This document shows, one piece after another, positions 34,319 through 43,152 of a stretch of 64,000 nt of DNA (the first letter of the stretch is position 1; every line of letters begins with the position of its first letter). Source of the DNA: a virus; IMG/VR virus record IMGVR_UViG_3300025073_000027, positions 62,001 through 126,000 of that record; one strand, written 5' to 3'. The position numbers were made by a program, and so were the translations under genes. The notes beneath the pieces were generated by a model. That model searched no databases. It saw nothing but the letters and a program-made list of their open reading frames with translations, and had not been told where the DNA came from.

Positions 34319-34525
34319 CTATCCTCTTATTTGGTTTTCATTATATTTAACAACTGCTTGACTATAAATAATCATATCGTTTATACCAGGAGAAAAAAGA
34401 AATGCATATGATGGGCCATATAATTTCCATTTCTTTTTTAAATAACTATTTACATTATTATTAAACGTAGATAAATCACAAGATTCAATCATACAATATT
34501 CTTCAATATTTTCTATATTATACAT
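34319..34525 (-). CDS. Hypothetical protein
   Basis: 68 residues with an acidic N-terminus and a central aromatic segment (KKKWKLYGPSYAFLFSPGIN). It follows a 23-bp hairpin rather than the usual short dyad. No family is recognised. Confidence 0.55.
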   Translation of the reverse strand: MYNIENIEEYCMIESCDLSTFNNNVNSYLKKKWKLYGPSYAFLFSPGINDMIIYSQAVVKYNENQIRG

Positions 34526-34546
34526 ATTATTATACCCTTATTTTGT

Positions 34547-34600
34547 TTTCATTATATTTATGGGTTTCATCGTTTGTTGAAACTCATAGATATAATGAAA
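34547..34600. other. Long intercistronic hairpin
   Basis: A 23-bp stem pairs 34547-34569 with 34578-34600 (two G-U pairs) around an 8-base loop, between the stop of 34611-34799 and the start of 34319-34525. There is no U-run after it on the leftward transcript, so it is not a typical terminator for that strand. Confidence 0.65.
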
Positions 34601-34610
34601 TTATTTGTTT

Positions 34611-34799
34611 TTATGGCAACATTGCTCGAACAAAACAATCCTTTGCCTCAAGTAACTTCCTCATTCCTGCTGATTTTTCTGGTCCATCAGGAAGGATGTT
34701 TTCCATATAAAATGCTAATTCGGCTACTTTTTTAGATACATCACGTAATTCACCAGAAAGATGTTCATATATAAAATATTTAATTGTTGTACTTGGCAT
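34611..34799 (-). CDS. Acb2/Tad1 hairpin-domain-like protein (candidate anti-CBASS sponge)
   Basis: 62 residues from ATG 34799. AAGGAG is 8 bases upstream of it, while the ATG at 34805 is too close. Two helices are predicted. The second half, ENILPDGPEKSAGMRKLLEAK followed by DCFVRAML, resembles the Acb2-type pattern LP-x-G-x-EKS-L-x-KL-x-EA with a Trp/Phe-x-Ala ending. Acb2 proteins bind cyclic di- and trinucleotide signals and so block CBASS defence. The identification is from pattern alone, and the usual AxxWAxxAI ending is altered. Confidence 0.5.
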   Translation of the reverse strand: MPSTTIKYFIYEHLSGELRDVSKKVAELAFYMENILPDGPEKSAGMRKLLEAKDCFVRAMLP

Positions 34800-34811
34800 T
34801 TTCATTCTCCT

Positions 34812-35102
34812 TTATTCTTCTATAAAAAATTGCATAGATTCTAGTTCTTCTAACCATTTATCCATACAATTCAAGCAAGAATAAGTGCTACCCCATTCTC
34901 CTTCAACAATTGCATGTTCTCTCATTGCCAATTCACCAGTAAGTATTTCATGATATGAATTTTCACCAACCAGTTCTGCTAAACAGCAATTATGAGGTTT
35001 TCTGGTTTTTACTATTTTCCAAGTATATACCTTTATATTTGTATCTCTATCTGTACCTAAAAACGGATTCCAATTTTGATATGTTTCTTTTTTGTATTTC
35101 AT
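34812..35102 (-). CDS. Hypothetical protein with Cys pairs
   Basis: 96 residues. It carries HNCCLAEL near residue 37 and YSCLNCMDKW near residue 75, together a possible zinc site, in a beta-rich N-terminal part. The ribosome site is AAAAGGAAAA. No family is recognised. Confidence 0.6.
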   Translation of the reverse strand: MKYKKETYQNWNPFLGTDRDTNIKVYTWKIVKTRKPHNCCLAELVGENSYHEILTGELAMREHAIVEGEWGSTYSCLNCMDKWLEELESMQFFIEE

Positions 35103-35154
35103 TATTAATCTTTTTTCCTTTTTTGATATTTTTTTTATTAATCCTATTCCTTAT

Positions 35155-35427
35155 TCATTCTACACTTGATTTATTAAATATGTGCTCACCGCCCCTAGTA
35201 GAACTATACCAATATAAAATCCATAAAAGACAATTATCTTTTATAGCGGCTATAATTTCTTCGTTGCCAGACCATCCACCTGTAATTAAGTGCCAATCTT
35301 TTCCGATCTTTGATATATATTCGGGCCAATGCCATAGATTAGATACATAGTTCATCAGTCCATCAAAGTCATCAGCGTCCCACTCTCGTATCTTTTGCAA
35401 TTCGTTATCTTCTGGATAGTCACTCAT
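35155..35427 (-). CDS. Hypothetical phage protein
   Basis: 90 residues, acidic and Trp-rich (IREWDADDFDGLMNYVSNLW, then ITGGWSGNEEIIAAI). Similar short proteins with the GGWSGNE segment occur in phages without known function. This similarity is from memory of the pattern. Confidence 0.6.
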   Translation of the reverse strand: MSDYPEDNELQKIREWDADDFDGLMNYVSNLWHWPEYISKIGKDWHLITGGWSGNEEIIAAIKDNCLLWILYWYSSTRGGEHIFNKSSVE

Positions 35428-35457
35428 GTTATATTTTTTCCTATGAAATTTACTTTT

Positions 35458-35808
35458 TTATTGTAAAATTTTATTCATAATATATTTATATGTTTCAATG
35501 GCCTTATCTGATCCTCTAAATTCAAATGAATATTTTCCAGCTGAAGTCATAATAACAATTGTACTTGTTTTTATAAATGTTCCGGAATCTAATGCGGATA
35601 CGGCAACGATTTTAGAATATGGTACAGATGCCATATTTTTGTTTTTTACCCATCCAGTCATTTCTTGATCATAAAATATAAGTCTTTTATTTGTTATACC
35701 AACAAATCCAGTTCCGACACCTTTACAATCATATACCGATATTAATTCTTCTCCGCTAAGAATATATGGTGCTATTTTTTCATATTGTTCTTTTTTATCG
35801 TAATACAT
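35458..35808 (-). CDS. PH-like domain protein
   Basis: 116 residues in the bacterial PH-like pattern: EELISVYDCKGVGTGFVGIT, NKRLIFYDQEM, VPYSKIVAVSALDSG, IVIMTSAGKYSFEFRGSDKA and a C-terminal helix. Such domains are found in many small bacterial proteins and bind partners rather than catalyse. It has no membrane segment. Its ribosome site region is TTAGGAGAAAG. Confidence 0.6.
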   Translation of the reverse strand: MYYDKKEQYEKIAPYILSGEELISVYDCKGVGTGFVGITNKRLIFYDQEMTGWVKNKNMASVPYSKIVAVSALDSGTFIKTSTIVIMTSAGKYSFEFRGSDKAIETYKYIMNKILQ

Positions 35809-35827
35809 TTTAAATATCTTTCTCCTA

Positions 35828-35845
35828 ATAAAACTTAATTTTTAT
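35828..35845. repeat. ATAAAA-N6-TTTTAT dyad element, copy 11
   Basis: Spacer CTTAAT. It lies between genes 35842-36027 and 35458-35808. Confidence 0.8.
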
Positions 35846-36027
35846 TCTAAATATTCCCAATACTCTTTACCTAGTGATATTTCACTATCCGATAATTCTG
35901 GTAATCCCAATGTCTTTCTAATCCTATTAATTATTAAATAGCCATCATAAACATAACACCAAGCATGATCAAACCCTTCCATAACAAACTCTTTAATATC
36001 ATTAATTGTCTCTCGATTAATATCCAT
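35842..36027 (-). CDS. Small hypothetical protein
   Basis: 61 residues, helical and acidic, with a central WCYVYDGYLIINRIRKTLG segment. No family is recognised. It has a good ribosome site (TAGGAGAAAT). Confidence 0.55.
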   Translation of the reverse strand: MDINRETINDIKEFVMEGFDHAWCYVYDGYLIINRIRKTLGLPELSDSEISLGKEYWEYLE

Positions 36028-36036
36028 ATTTCTCCT

Positions 36037-36054
36037 ATAAAATTGAAGTTTTAT
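36037..36054. repeat. ATAAAA-N6-TTTTAT dyad element, copy 12
   Basis: Spacer TTGAAG. It lies between genes 36051-36263 and 35842-36027. Confidence 0.8.
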
Positions 36055-36263
36055 TGTTCTTCATCATCTTTATAAAATTCTTCAACATCGTGATAACCTG
36101 AATATGGGTTAAGCACATAACCAAGAGCATTTACCTTGTCTTTATGAACAGGTGCATCGTAACCACAAAAGTAAAAATTGTTGTCTATATAACGTGCTAT
36201 TTCTATATCATCATCTGCATATCTTACCCAATAATACATTCCGTCATATAAGTTTATGTCCAT
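36051..36263 (-). CDS. Small acidic hypothetical protein
   Basis: 70 residues, rich in Asp and Tyr (YYWVRYADDDIEIARYIDNN). Its start directly abuts the previous stop with no gap, suggesting coupled translation. No family is recognised. Confidence 0.55.
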   Translation of the reverse strand: MDINLYDGMYYWVRYADDDIEIARYIDNNFYFCGYDAPVHKDKVNALGYVLNPYSGYHDVEEFYKDDEEQ

Positions 36264-36473
36264 TTATATCTCATCTTTCTTTCGCAATCTTTCAACTGAA
36301 AAATAACTTGGATAATCTAACGTAAATAAAATTTTATAAATATCTGGAAAATTATCAAATACTTTAATTGCGTGTTGAATTAAAGCATCATTTACAGTTT
36401 CGTTATCTTTTATATATGTTTCTTCTTTACCTGTAAATGGATCGTCATAAATGCATTTGTATTTATATTCCAT
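36264..36473 (-). CDS. Small hypothetical protein
   Basis: 69 residues with a beta N-terminus (YKYKCIYDDPFTGKEETYI) and a helical remainder. It follows dyad copy 13 and the ribosome site TAAGGAGAAAAAT. No family is recognised. Confidence 0.55.
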   Translation of the reverse strand: MEYKYKCIYDDPFTGKEETYIKDNETVNDALIQHAIKVFDNFPDIYKILFTLDYPSYFSVERLRKKDEI

Positions 36474-36485
36474 ATTTTTCTCCTT

Positions 36486-36503
36486 ATAAAAGAATTATTT
36501 TAT
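36486..36503. repeat. ATAAAA-N6-TTTTAT dyad element, copy 13
   Basis: Spacer GAATTA. It lies between the helicase gene 36500-38743 and 36264-36473. Confidence 0.8.
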
Positions 36504-38743
36504 AATAATTTAAGCCACGTATTTCTACTTGTATTTTTATCAGTTTCAATTGCTTTATTGAAGGCCCAAGGTTCAGCAAGAATAAGACATCGCTTTATTG
36601 CTCTGGTAACAGTTGTGTAAAGATAACATCGATCTAAAAGCATAAAATGTGTATTATCAATTAAAGATATTATTGTATGACACTGGCTTCCTTGGAATTT
36701 GTGTGTTGTTAAAGCATAAGCTAAATCTATATCTTTTAATTCTGTTTTAGTGTATTGAATATATTGATCATCGTATTTCACCACTAAAACCTTTTCTCCA
36801 TCTGGATTTATACCTAAACTATCTACATATCCTAAAGTTCCATTCATTACACCTTTTTCGTAATCGTTTCTAATATGTATTACCTTAGAACCAATTTTAT
36901 ATTTTATTTCACCATATTCCATATAAGGAACATCATCTGATAATAATATATCTTGTATTTGTCTATTTATTTTTTTAGTGCTATTAATACAATCCTTTTT
37001 TCTAGGTGTAAGAATAATTACTTCATCTAAACTTAGACTTTCCTCAGTAATTGAACGTAAAAATGTTTTTACCGCTATTTCATTCAAAGCATCGCGTGAA
37101 TCTCTAAACATATAATAAAGATCTTCTAATTCGCCATGAACAATTTTAAAACTCTTTTGTGGAACAGGATTTTTACCAACTCTTATTTTGTTAGCATCTG
37201 AAATAATTCCTGATTTTTCAGCTTGCCGATGTATCTTAGTTAATTTATTTAATTGTAATCCTTCTTTATCCAATAAATCAGAAAAAATATTGGCATAGCC
37301 GATAGGAGGTAATTGGAAGTTATCGCCTACTAAAATAACTTTTGTTCCAGTTTGAATTGCCTTGAATAAATTAAGAAATAAATAACCATTTAACATTGAA
37401 CATTCATCAATTAAAATAACATCATAAGGCAATTTTAAATATTCATCAAATTTAAAGTTATTTAATCCATCTGCCCCCAAGAGTCTATGCAGCGTTGAAC
37501 TAGGATATCCGGTAACTTCTTCTAATCTTTTAGAAGCTTTAGCGGCAAGTGTAGCGCAAGCAATAGGGTGATTACTATAAATATTTAGGATACCTCGTGA
37601 TATAGACGATTTGCCAGTACCGGCAGGACCACAAAGAAGATTGAAATTGTTTTTAGTGATATTTATTAATGCTTCCCTTTGTTCTTCAGAGAAAATAAAT
37701 CCCTGATCTTCTTCAGCTTTCTTTATACCTTCATTAATTTCTTCTTGTGTAATTTCAAGAAGCTCACTTTCACTAAATTCTTTAACGTATCTCCATATTT
37801 CTCGTTCAACCCAATAATAATAGTCTAATCCTACTTTCCAATTATCATCTTCATCTTTTTCAAAATGTAAAAAAGTGGTAAACCCTTTTTCTTTTTCAAT
37901 TACGGATTGATAAATTTCTTCACACTCAATTAGGTTTTCTTTTACAGCAATTGTAAGATCATCTAAATACAGCCAAGTATGTCCAGAACCATCACCTAAT
38001 TCTCGTAGATAATTTTTTATAAATGAAATGACTCTTTTATCAGAATGTTTCATTTCTGGATTAAGTTTTATTGCTATATTATCTGCTTGTTTGAAACTTA
38101 TTCCAGGTATATCTATAATAATATATGGATCATTTAATAACTTTTGTTTCAATAATTCGGCATTAGGTTCAAAATTTAAAAGTTTGTGTATTTTTGAAAA
38201 CGAAATCCCAAGGGGAGATAGTAATGTAAGAACATCAGCAATAGCATAATTACTAATAATCTTTTCCCTAATCAACTTCCAAGTATGATCTTTAATGCCC
38301 TTAGTATTATTTAAATCAATATCACCTTCGTTACCACTAATAACTTTCTCAATAATGTCTGGATATGCTTCTAATAGAACTTGTGCCTGATTAGGAGTAA
38401 CAATACTTTCTAAAAACTTTTGTTGTTGATCTACAGTCTTAGGAAGTTCTTGACTACTCTTAAGAATCTCGTAACCCCAACCATACTTTGAGTGATTTGT
38501 TAGTTTAGCTTTGAAACGATAAGGCATACCGATTGTAAGTTGTTGAGTTTTACCGGATAAATTAATTTGATAATAAGAATCAATTTTATCGGTTATAAAA
38601 TCAGTATTGAAAATTTGTTTCGCCTGAGGAATTTCTTTATCAAGAGAAACCAAATAAGAACCCCAACTGGAATCGGGACTATAGAATTTCTCAAATGTGG
38701 GTGTTCCATCAAATTCAACAATTTGACCTTCGGAAAAATCCAT
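36500..38743 (-). CDS. RecD2-like 5'-3' DNA helicase
   Basis: 747 residues. The N-terminal 350 residues contain the RecD2-type lead-in with helix-hairpin-helix segments (LLNDPYIIIDIPGISFKQAD). The helicase core carries FNLLCGPAGTGKSSISRG (Walker A, about 372), VILIDECSMLNG (Walker B), LTKIHRQAEKSG and, near the C-terminus, LAYALTTHKFQGSQ (motif VI region). It unwinds DNA with ATP and probably acts in phage replication or recombination. It is the first gene behind the promoter at 38798-38826 and heads the small-gene array. Confidence 0.85.
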   Translation of the reverse strand: MDFSEGQIVEFDGTPTFEKFYSPDSSWGSYLVSLDKEIPQAKQIFNTDFITDKIDSYYQINLSGKTQQLTIGMPYRFKAKLTNHSKYGWGYEILKSSQELPKTVDQQQKFLESIVTPNQAQVLLEAYPDIIEKVISGNEGDIDLNNTKGIKDHTWKLIREKIISNYAIADVLTLLSPLGISFSKIHKLLNFEPNAELLKQKLLNDPYIIIDIPGISFKQADNIAIKLNPEMKHSDKRVISFIKNYLRELGDGSGHTWLYLDDLTIAVKENLIECEEIYQSVIEKEKGFTTFLHFEKDEDDNWKVGLDYYYWVEREIWRYVKEFSESELLEITQEEINEGIKKAEEDQGFIFSEEQREALINITKNNFNLLCGPAGTGKSSISRGILNIYSNHPIACATLAAKASKRLEEVTGYPSSTLHRLLGADGLNNFKFDEYLKLPYDVILIDECSMLNGYLFLNLFKAIQTGTKVILVGDNFQLPPIGYANIFSDLLDKEGLQLNKLTKIHRQAEKSGIISDANKIRVGKNPVPQKSFKIVHGELEDLYYMFRDSRDALNEIAVKTFLRSITEESLSLDEVIILTPRKKDCINSTKKINRQIQDILLSDDVPYMEYGEIKYKIGSKVIHIRNDYEKGVMNGTLGYVDSLGINPDGEKVLVVKYDDQYIQYTKTELKDIDLAYALTTHKFQGSQCHTIISLIDNTHFMLLDRCYLYTTVTRAIKRCLILAEPWAFNKAIETDKNTSRNTWLKLL

Positions 38744-38797
38744 TTATTATTTATTATCCTTGTTATTATTTTATAATTTATTATTTATAGATGTTAT

Positions 38798-38826
38798 ATA
38801 TTATCACAGAATTACAAATTTGTCAA
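38798..38826 (-). promoter_or_regulatory. Sigma-A type leftward promoter of the helicase and small-gene operon
   Basis: On the minus strand, TTGACA (38826-38821) and TAATAT (38803-38798) are 17 bp apart, with a TG one base before the -10 box (extended -10). The -35 box overlaps the stop codon of the polymerase gene. Confidence 0.85.
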
Positions 38827-41432
38827 GACTTGGATAAAAATTCATGTTCCTTTTCTGTAATAAAATAAGTTTCCATCCACCAATCTATCTTATCAGGAAC
38901 TTGTTCCCACTCACCATTCTCATTCTTACGCATAGAATTTTTCTTTTTGAATGATTTACAGAGAAGAATATCACCTTCAGTAAAAGGATGAGAATCAAAT
39001 ATTTTTTTAGATACTTTTACAACTTGGCAAGTGCCAGTCGATAAAGGATATAATTCTATTTTAGGAGTATATTTAGTATCAATTTTCTTTACAACAGCAT
39101 ATCTTTTATCTACATCAAACTTAGTTCGAATATTGCCAGCAACTTCTATCTCGTTATTTATTTGCTCAAAAATAGTAAAACTTTTTTCATCCTGAAAATC
39201 ATACGATAAACGTAATTCTTCTAATCGTTTTACTTTAGATTTATCGGTTAATGTTTTCTTGTATCTATTCTTCCCATTAGTAAATTCTTCAAAAAACCAA
39301 AGTTGTTTTTTATTGCTACCAAATTTATCAAAATAATTTATTTTTATCAAGTCTTTAAATTTACTAGAAATCAGAGAATTTTCTTCACAATATACAAGCA
39401 AGTCTAAGAAATCATTTCCAGTAAAATTTTTATTTATGTATGCTAAATTATCAATTAATTTACTAGGTATACTTTTAATACCTTTTAGAATAGAAACAAC
39501 ACCTTCAATTTCTGTTTCTCGTAACGCTTCTGGATCTACATAATCTTCTGGCTCATCTTCAAAACTAAATGGTTCAATATCTTGATTATTTTCAATGTCT
39601 GTAATGTATTTTTGGGCTTCTTCTTCATAAAAGGCATAATCAATATTATATTTTTCTATAGGTATGGAAGCATCATAATCATTTAATATTGTAGTTAGTT
39701 TGCCAACATATAAACCAATTTCTGTTCCATTAGACATTCTGCGTTTGATTAGTTTACCACCGTTGTTTGACACGAAAAATCTATTGTTTTTTTGAAGTTG
39801 AATAATATTATCATCTTTATGAAACTCTAAAATAAAATCTCCACCTGTCTTTTGAGATATACAGAAATCCAAAATATTGTCAGATTTCTTCAAAGTGTCA
39901 ATAACGGAAATCTTATTTACAAAATAATCATACAACGCTTTAGGAACAATGGGATGACGAAATGCCCGTTTTAATTCAACAGTTTTTAAGTAACGTCCTT
40001 TTTCCTTAGTTTTACCATCTGGTTTAACCGTTATGTAGTTATTAACATCGCTTCTATAATATGCCAGATATTCAGTATCTTCAAGAACAAAACCTGTTTT
40101 CTTTTGCCACCATTCAGAAATTTCTTGACATTTATTTTCTAATTCTACTGGCAAATGTAATACTATACCGTCTGTATTTGTAGAAATAACTTCAATTCCT
40201 TCTACTACCAAGGCTTCTATTAACATTAATAAATATAACTGTCCACTTACCGTTACAGATAATAATTGTTTTGGATCATAAAGCCAAAAAACATCACTGC
40301 CCAATTTTCCAAAAATGCTATTAATTGTGATCTTAAGACTATCGGCTTTAATTTTATCTCCGCTTTTCTTGGCTTTCAATCGTTCTTTAGTAATACGCTT
40401 AAGAATATTAACAAATTTAGGATCGAGATGTTCAGAATAAAGATTATTGTTGATCATAATAGATGGGTAGTATGACGCTACATCTTTATCCATTATTTTT
40501 ATCTTATCCGTAGATATAAAATATCCTGGTTTATCAACACTATGCAAACCACCTACTCCTAATTCATAAGTAACATTTGCAAACTTTACTGTCTTACTAT
40601 ATTTAAAATTATCTTCTTTGTGAACAACCTTTTCTTCAATTTCTCTTTTTATTCGTTTTAGACGATTAGTTTTAAATTCAATGTTCTTACCTAAACAATC
40701 ACCAACACGAATACTATCTCTTTCTGTTCGCAAGTTACGCAATTCTTTAGAAGTTATTCCTGTTGCTTTGCAGTATATATGCTCTAAAATAACATCTGCC
40801 ATCTTGGAATCACTTGCACTCATTAAATCAACTTCATATTCTTCACTTAGTTTTTCACGTAATTCAAGTTGAGAAGATAAGGATTGAAGTAATTTTTGAG
40901 TAATAAGAACATCGTTCAAGTTATAACTTAAAACCTTTTCGTATTCTTCTAGTTGAACATGGTGATCATAAGGTAAAGGTAAATCTTGTACTTTGTGCCA
41001 GAGAAGATTGATACTAATTTGTTTGAGGGACACGCCTAACTTATCAAAGGCCATGAGTTTCATCAAGTCAATTTGTTTGTACTTTACATTATTCGGTCTT
41101 TGATGATTACGTGTTTTTGTATCAAATGCCATACGATTAGAATTAATAAGAGAGTTGGAAAAATTATATATTTCAGGATTTATTTCTTTTGGTTTTACAT
41201 TTATATTTTGTTGATAATATTCAGTAATAAAATGTAAAATAGCACCATCAAAGAGAATGTTGTTAAAACCAATAAGTATCATTTCATGGTCTAAGAAATG
41301 ATAGAGAGATTTAATATCGTTTCGCCCTGGCGCTATTACAAATACGTGTTGCTCTGATTCATTATCAGAATTTAAAAATGTACTTGAAAAAAAATTGGGA
41401 AATATTTCTACATCGTATGTATATCTGACCAT
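38823..41432 (-). CDS. Family B DNA polymerase
   Basis: 869 residues. The 3'-5' exonuclease motifs are YDVEIFP (D7, E9), GFNNILFDG (N57, D62) and YNLNDVL (Y170, D174). The polymerase motifs are MDKDVASYYPSIMI (motif A, D317), KITINSIFGKLGS (motif B, about 367-377) and ISTNTDGIV (motif C, D421). In motif C the usual first Asp is Asn. A C-terminal extension of about 300 residues follows the core. This is the replicative phage polymerase, ending the replication operon that starts with SSB. Confidence 0.88.
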   Translation of the reverse strand: MVRYTYDVEIFPNFFSSTFLNSDNESEQHVFVIAPGRNDIKSLYHFLDHEMILIGFNNILFDGAILHFITEYYQQNINVKPKEINPEIYNFSNSLINSNRMAFDTKTRNHQRPNNVKYKQIDLMKLMAFDKLGVSLKQISINLLWHKVQDLPLPYDHHVQLEEYEKVLSYNLNDVLITQKLLQSLSSQLELREKLSEEYEVDLMSASDSKMADVILEHIYCKATGITSKELRNLRTERDSIRVGDCLGKNIEFKTNRLKRIKREIEEKVVHKEDNFKYSKTVKFANVTYELGVGGLHSVDKPGYFISTDKIKIMDKDVASYYPSIMINNNLYSEHLDPKFVNILKRITKERLKAKKSGDKIKADSLKITINSIFGKLGSDVFWLYDPKQLLSVTVSGQLYLLMLIEALVVEGIEVISTNTDGIVLHLPVELENKCQEISEWWQKKTGFVLEDTEYLAYYRSDVNNYITVKPDGKTKEKGRYLKTVELKRAFRHPIVPKALYDYFVNKISVIDTLKKSDNILDFCISQKTGGDFILEFHKDDNIIQLQKNNRFFVSNNGGKLIKRRMSNGTEIGLYVGKLTTILNDYDASIPIEKYNIDYAFYEEEAQKYITDIENNQDIEPFSFEDEPEDYVDPEALRETEIEGVVSILKGIKSIPSKLIDNLAYINKNFTGNDFLDLLVYCEENSLISSKFKDLIKINYFDKFGSNKKQLWFFEEFTNGKNRYKKTLTDKSKVKRLEELRLSYDFQDEKSFTIFEQINNEIEVAGNIRTKFDVDKRYAVVKKIDTKYTPKIELYPLSTGTCQVVKVSKKIFDSHPFTEGDILLCKSFKKKNSMRKNENGEWEQVPDKIDWWMETYFITEKEHEFLSKS

Positions 41433-41442
41433 TATTATCCTT

Positions 41443-43152
41443 TTATTTATTTATGATGTAATCTGAAACAACCAATTGTGGACTAGAAATTTGATTAAAA
41501 TTATTTATGCCACATCTTCCAACAATTGTAACACAAATCTCCGTACCACCCCAATCTTCATTAATTAATCGTAAAATTTCATCATCCTCTTTGCATTTAA
41601 AGCGAATTATTGAAACATCATCATTTAGCATAAACTTCCATGTATCTTTATTAGCACCCATAATTTCAATGTCTTTAGTGTTCATTTTGATGTTTTCTAC
41701 AGCTACTAGACATTCTCCAATGTTCTGCCCATAATAATCTTTTAATTCATTTACCTGTAATACAAAATCATAAGTTAATTCTTCTGGTGAAAGAATAAAA
41801 TCTACATGATAAACTTTATCGAAATCAACATCAATAAGCATTTCATTGGTTTTAGCAATAACATCTTTGATATTTTCTTTTTTGATTTCACAGCCAAATG
41901 CAGAATTATGTCCAGCGGCAAAACTAACCAAACCTGTACTCAACATAAAATCTTTTAGATTGTCAATCGCTGAATTGTCATAGTTTCTGCCACTACCATT
42001 AAGAAAACCTTTTTTCCAATCCAGTTCACGTACTAAAATACAAGGTTTAGAATATTGTGAAGCAAGTTTCATAGCAACTAAACCAATATAACTACCGTCT
42101 AAATTATCAGCATTAGCAAATAAAATTTTGTTTTCATTCCATTTATATTTCTCAATGTTCTGATTTATAGACTCTAATACCTTATCCACTTCCCTATTCT
42201 GCTTTGCTTTACAATTTACGCACAATCTGGCAACTCTAGTATAAATATCTTCTTTGACTAGTTCTGTTTCACCACGTTTCTTATAATCAAATTCTTCATA
42301 CATTTGAGAAAACGCTTTAAACATCATTTCTTTTTCTTCCTGAGTAGAAGAACGAATCAATCCGTTGATTAATGGAATAATATAAAACATCACATTAATA
42401 ATATTTACTACACCACCAATAGAATAATCTTGCTTTTGAATTAGTGCTTGAAATAGAGGATTTTGAATATTGCTTAATCCCTTATCCACTAGTCTTTTGT
42501 TTTCATAGGGGCGAAGATCCATACTATCAGCAATAATAGATAATGCAACTAAATCCAAATACTTATCTGCTCTATTTTCCCATAACTCATCGTCCAATGC
42601 CTGCAAATACTTATATACTACAGCACCACCAGATAGTTCATTATTCGGATAATTGTCAAGTTGAGGATTAACAATAACAGCATAAGGGTTATCTATTTCT
42701 CTTTGGTGGTGATCTAAAATAATAACATCAATACCTCTTTCTCGTAGTGCCTTACATTGATTAACATCATTAGTTCCAGCATCCGGTACAAAAAGAAGTT
42801 TAATATTATTTGGTATTTTTATCTCAGAACTAAGGCCATGTTGTTTTTTGGTATGAATATAATATTCAATATGTCCTTCAGGATAAATTTCTTTCAAATA
42901 TTGATATAAAATACTAGCAGAACATTGTCCATCAGCATCGGAATCTACAACAATACCAATATCACTTAAAAGTTCAATGTGTTTTAAAAGTAAACTTACC
43001 GCTTCTTGAATGTTCGCCAATGACGAAAAAGAATGTAAGCAAGAGTCGTCCAACGTGAGATATTTTTTAGCATCTATTCCTCGATTATTTAATATTATCT
43101 CTTTGGGAGAATTTTTGTTTAAATTATAATCATTAACTAATTTATATTTCAT
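41443..43152 (-). CDS. RecJ-like single-strand 5'-3' exonuclease
   Basis: 569 residues of the DHH family: IGIVVDSDADGQCSASIL (D-x-D motif, about 60), LLFVPDAGTND, VIILDHHQREID (DHH, about 142), SGGAVVYKYLQ, LSIIADSMDL and, in the DHHA1 part, SGRNYDNSAID with SFAAGHNSAFGCEI (GGH-like). It degrades single-stranded DNA in replication or recombination. Its stop is 10 bp before the polymerase start. Confidence 0.85.
   Translation of the reverse strand: MKYKLVNDYNLNKNSPKEIILNNRGIDAKKYLTLDDSCLHSFSSLANIQEAVSLLLKHIELLSDIGIVVDSDADGQCSASILYQYLKEIYPEGHIEYYIHTKKQHGLSSEIKIPNNIKLLFVPDAGTNDVNQCKALRERGIDVIILDHHQREIDNPYAVIVNPQLDNYPNNELSGGAVVYKYLQALDDELWENRADKYLDLVALSIIADSMDLRPYENKRLVDKGLSNIQNPLFQALIQKQDYSIGGVVNIINVMFYIIPLINGLIRSSTQEEKEMMFKAFSQMYEEFDYKKRGETELVKEDIYTRVARLCVNCKAKQNREVDKVLESINQNIEKYKWNENKILFANADNLDGSYIGLVAMKLASQYSKPCILVRELDWKKGFLNGSGRNYDNSAIDNLKDFMLSTGLVSFAAGHNSAFGCEIKKENIKDVIAKTNEMLIDVDFDKVYHVDFILSPEELTYDFVLQVNELKDYYGQNIGECLVAVENIKMNTKDIEIMGANKDTWKFMLNDDVSIIRFKCKEDDEILRLINEDWGGTEICVTIVGRCGINNFNQISSPQLVVSDYIINK

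Noticed and set aside
34955-35350. Rightward 131-residue hydrophobic reading frame
   Set aside because: It is antisense to two leftward genes with ribosome sites. The Phe/Leu/Ile/Tyr bias is what the complement of AT-rich coding DNA gives.
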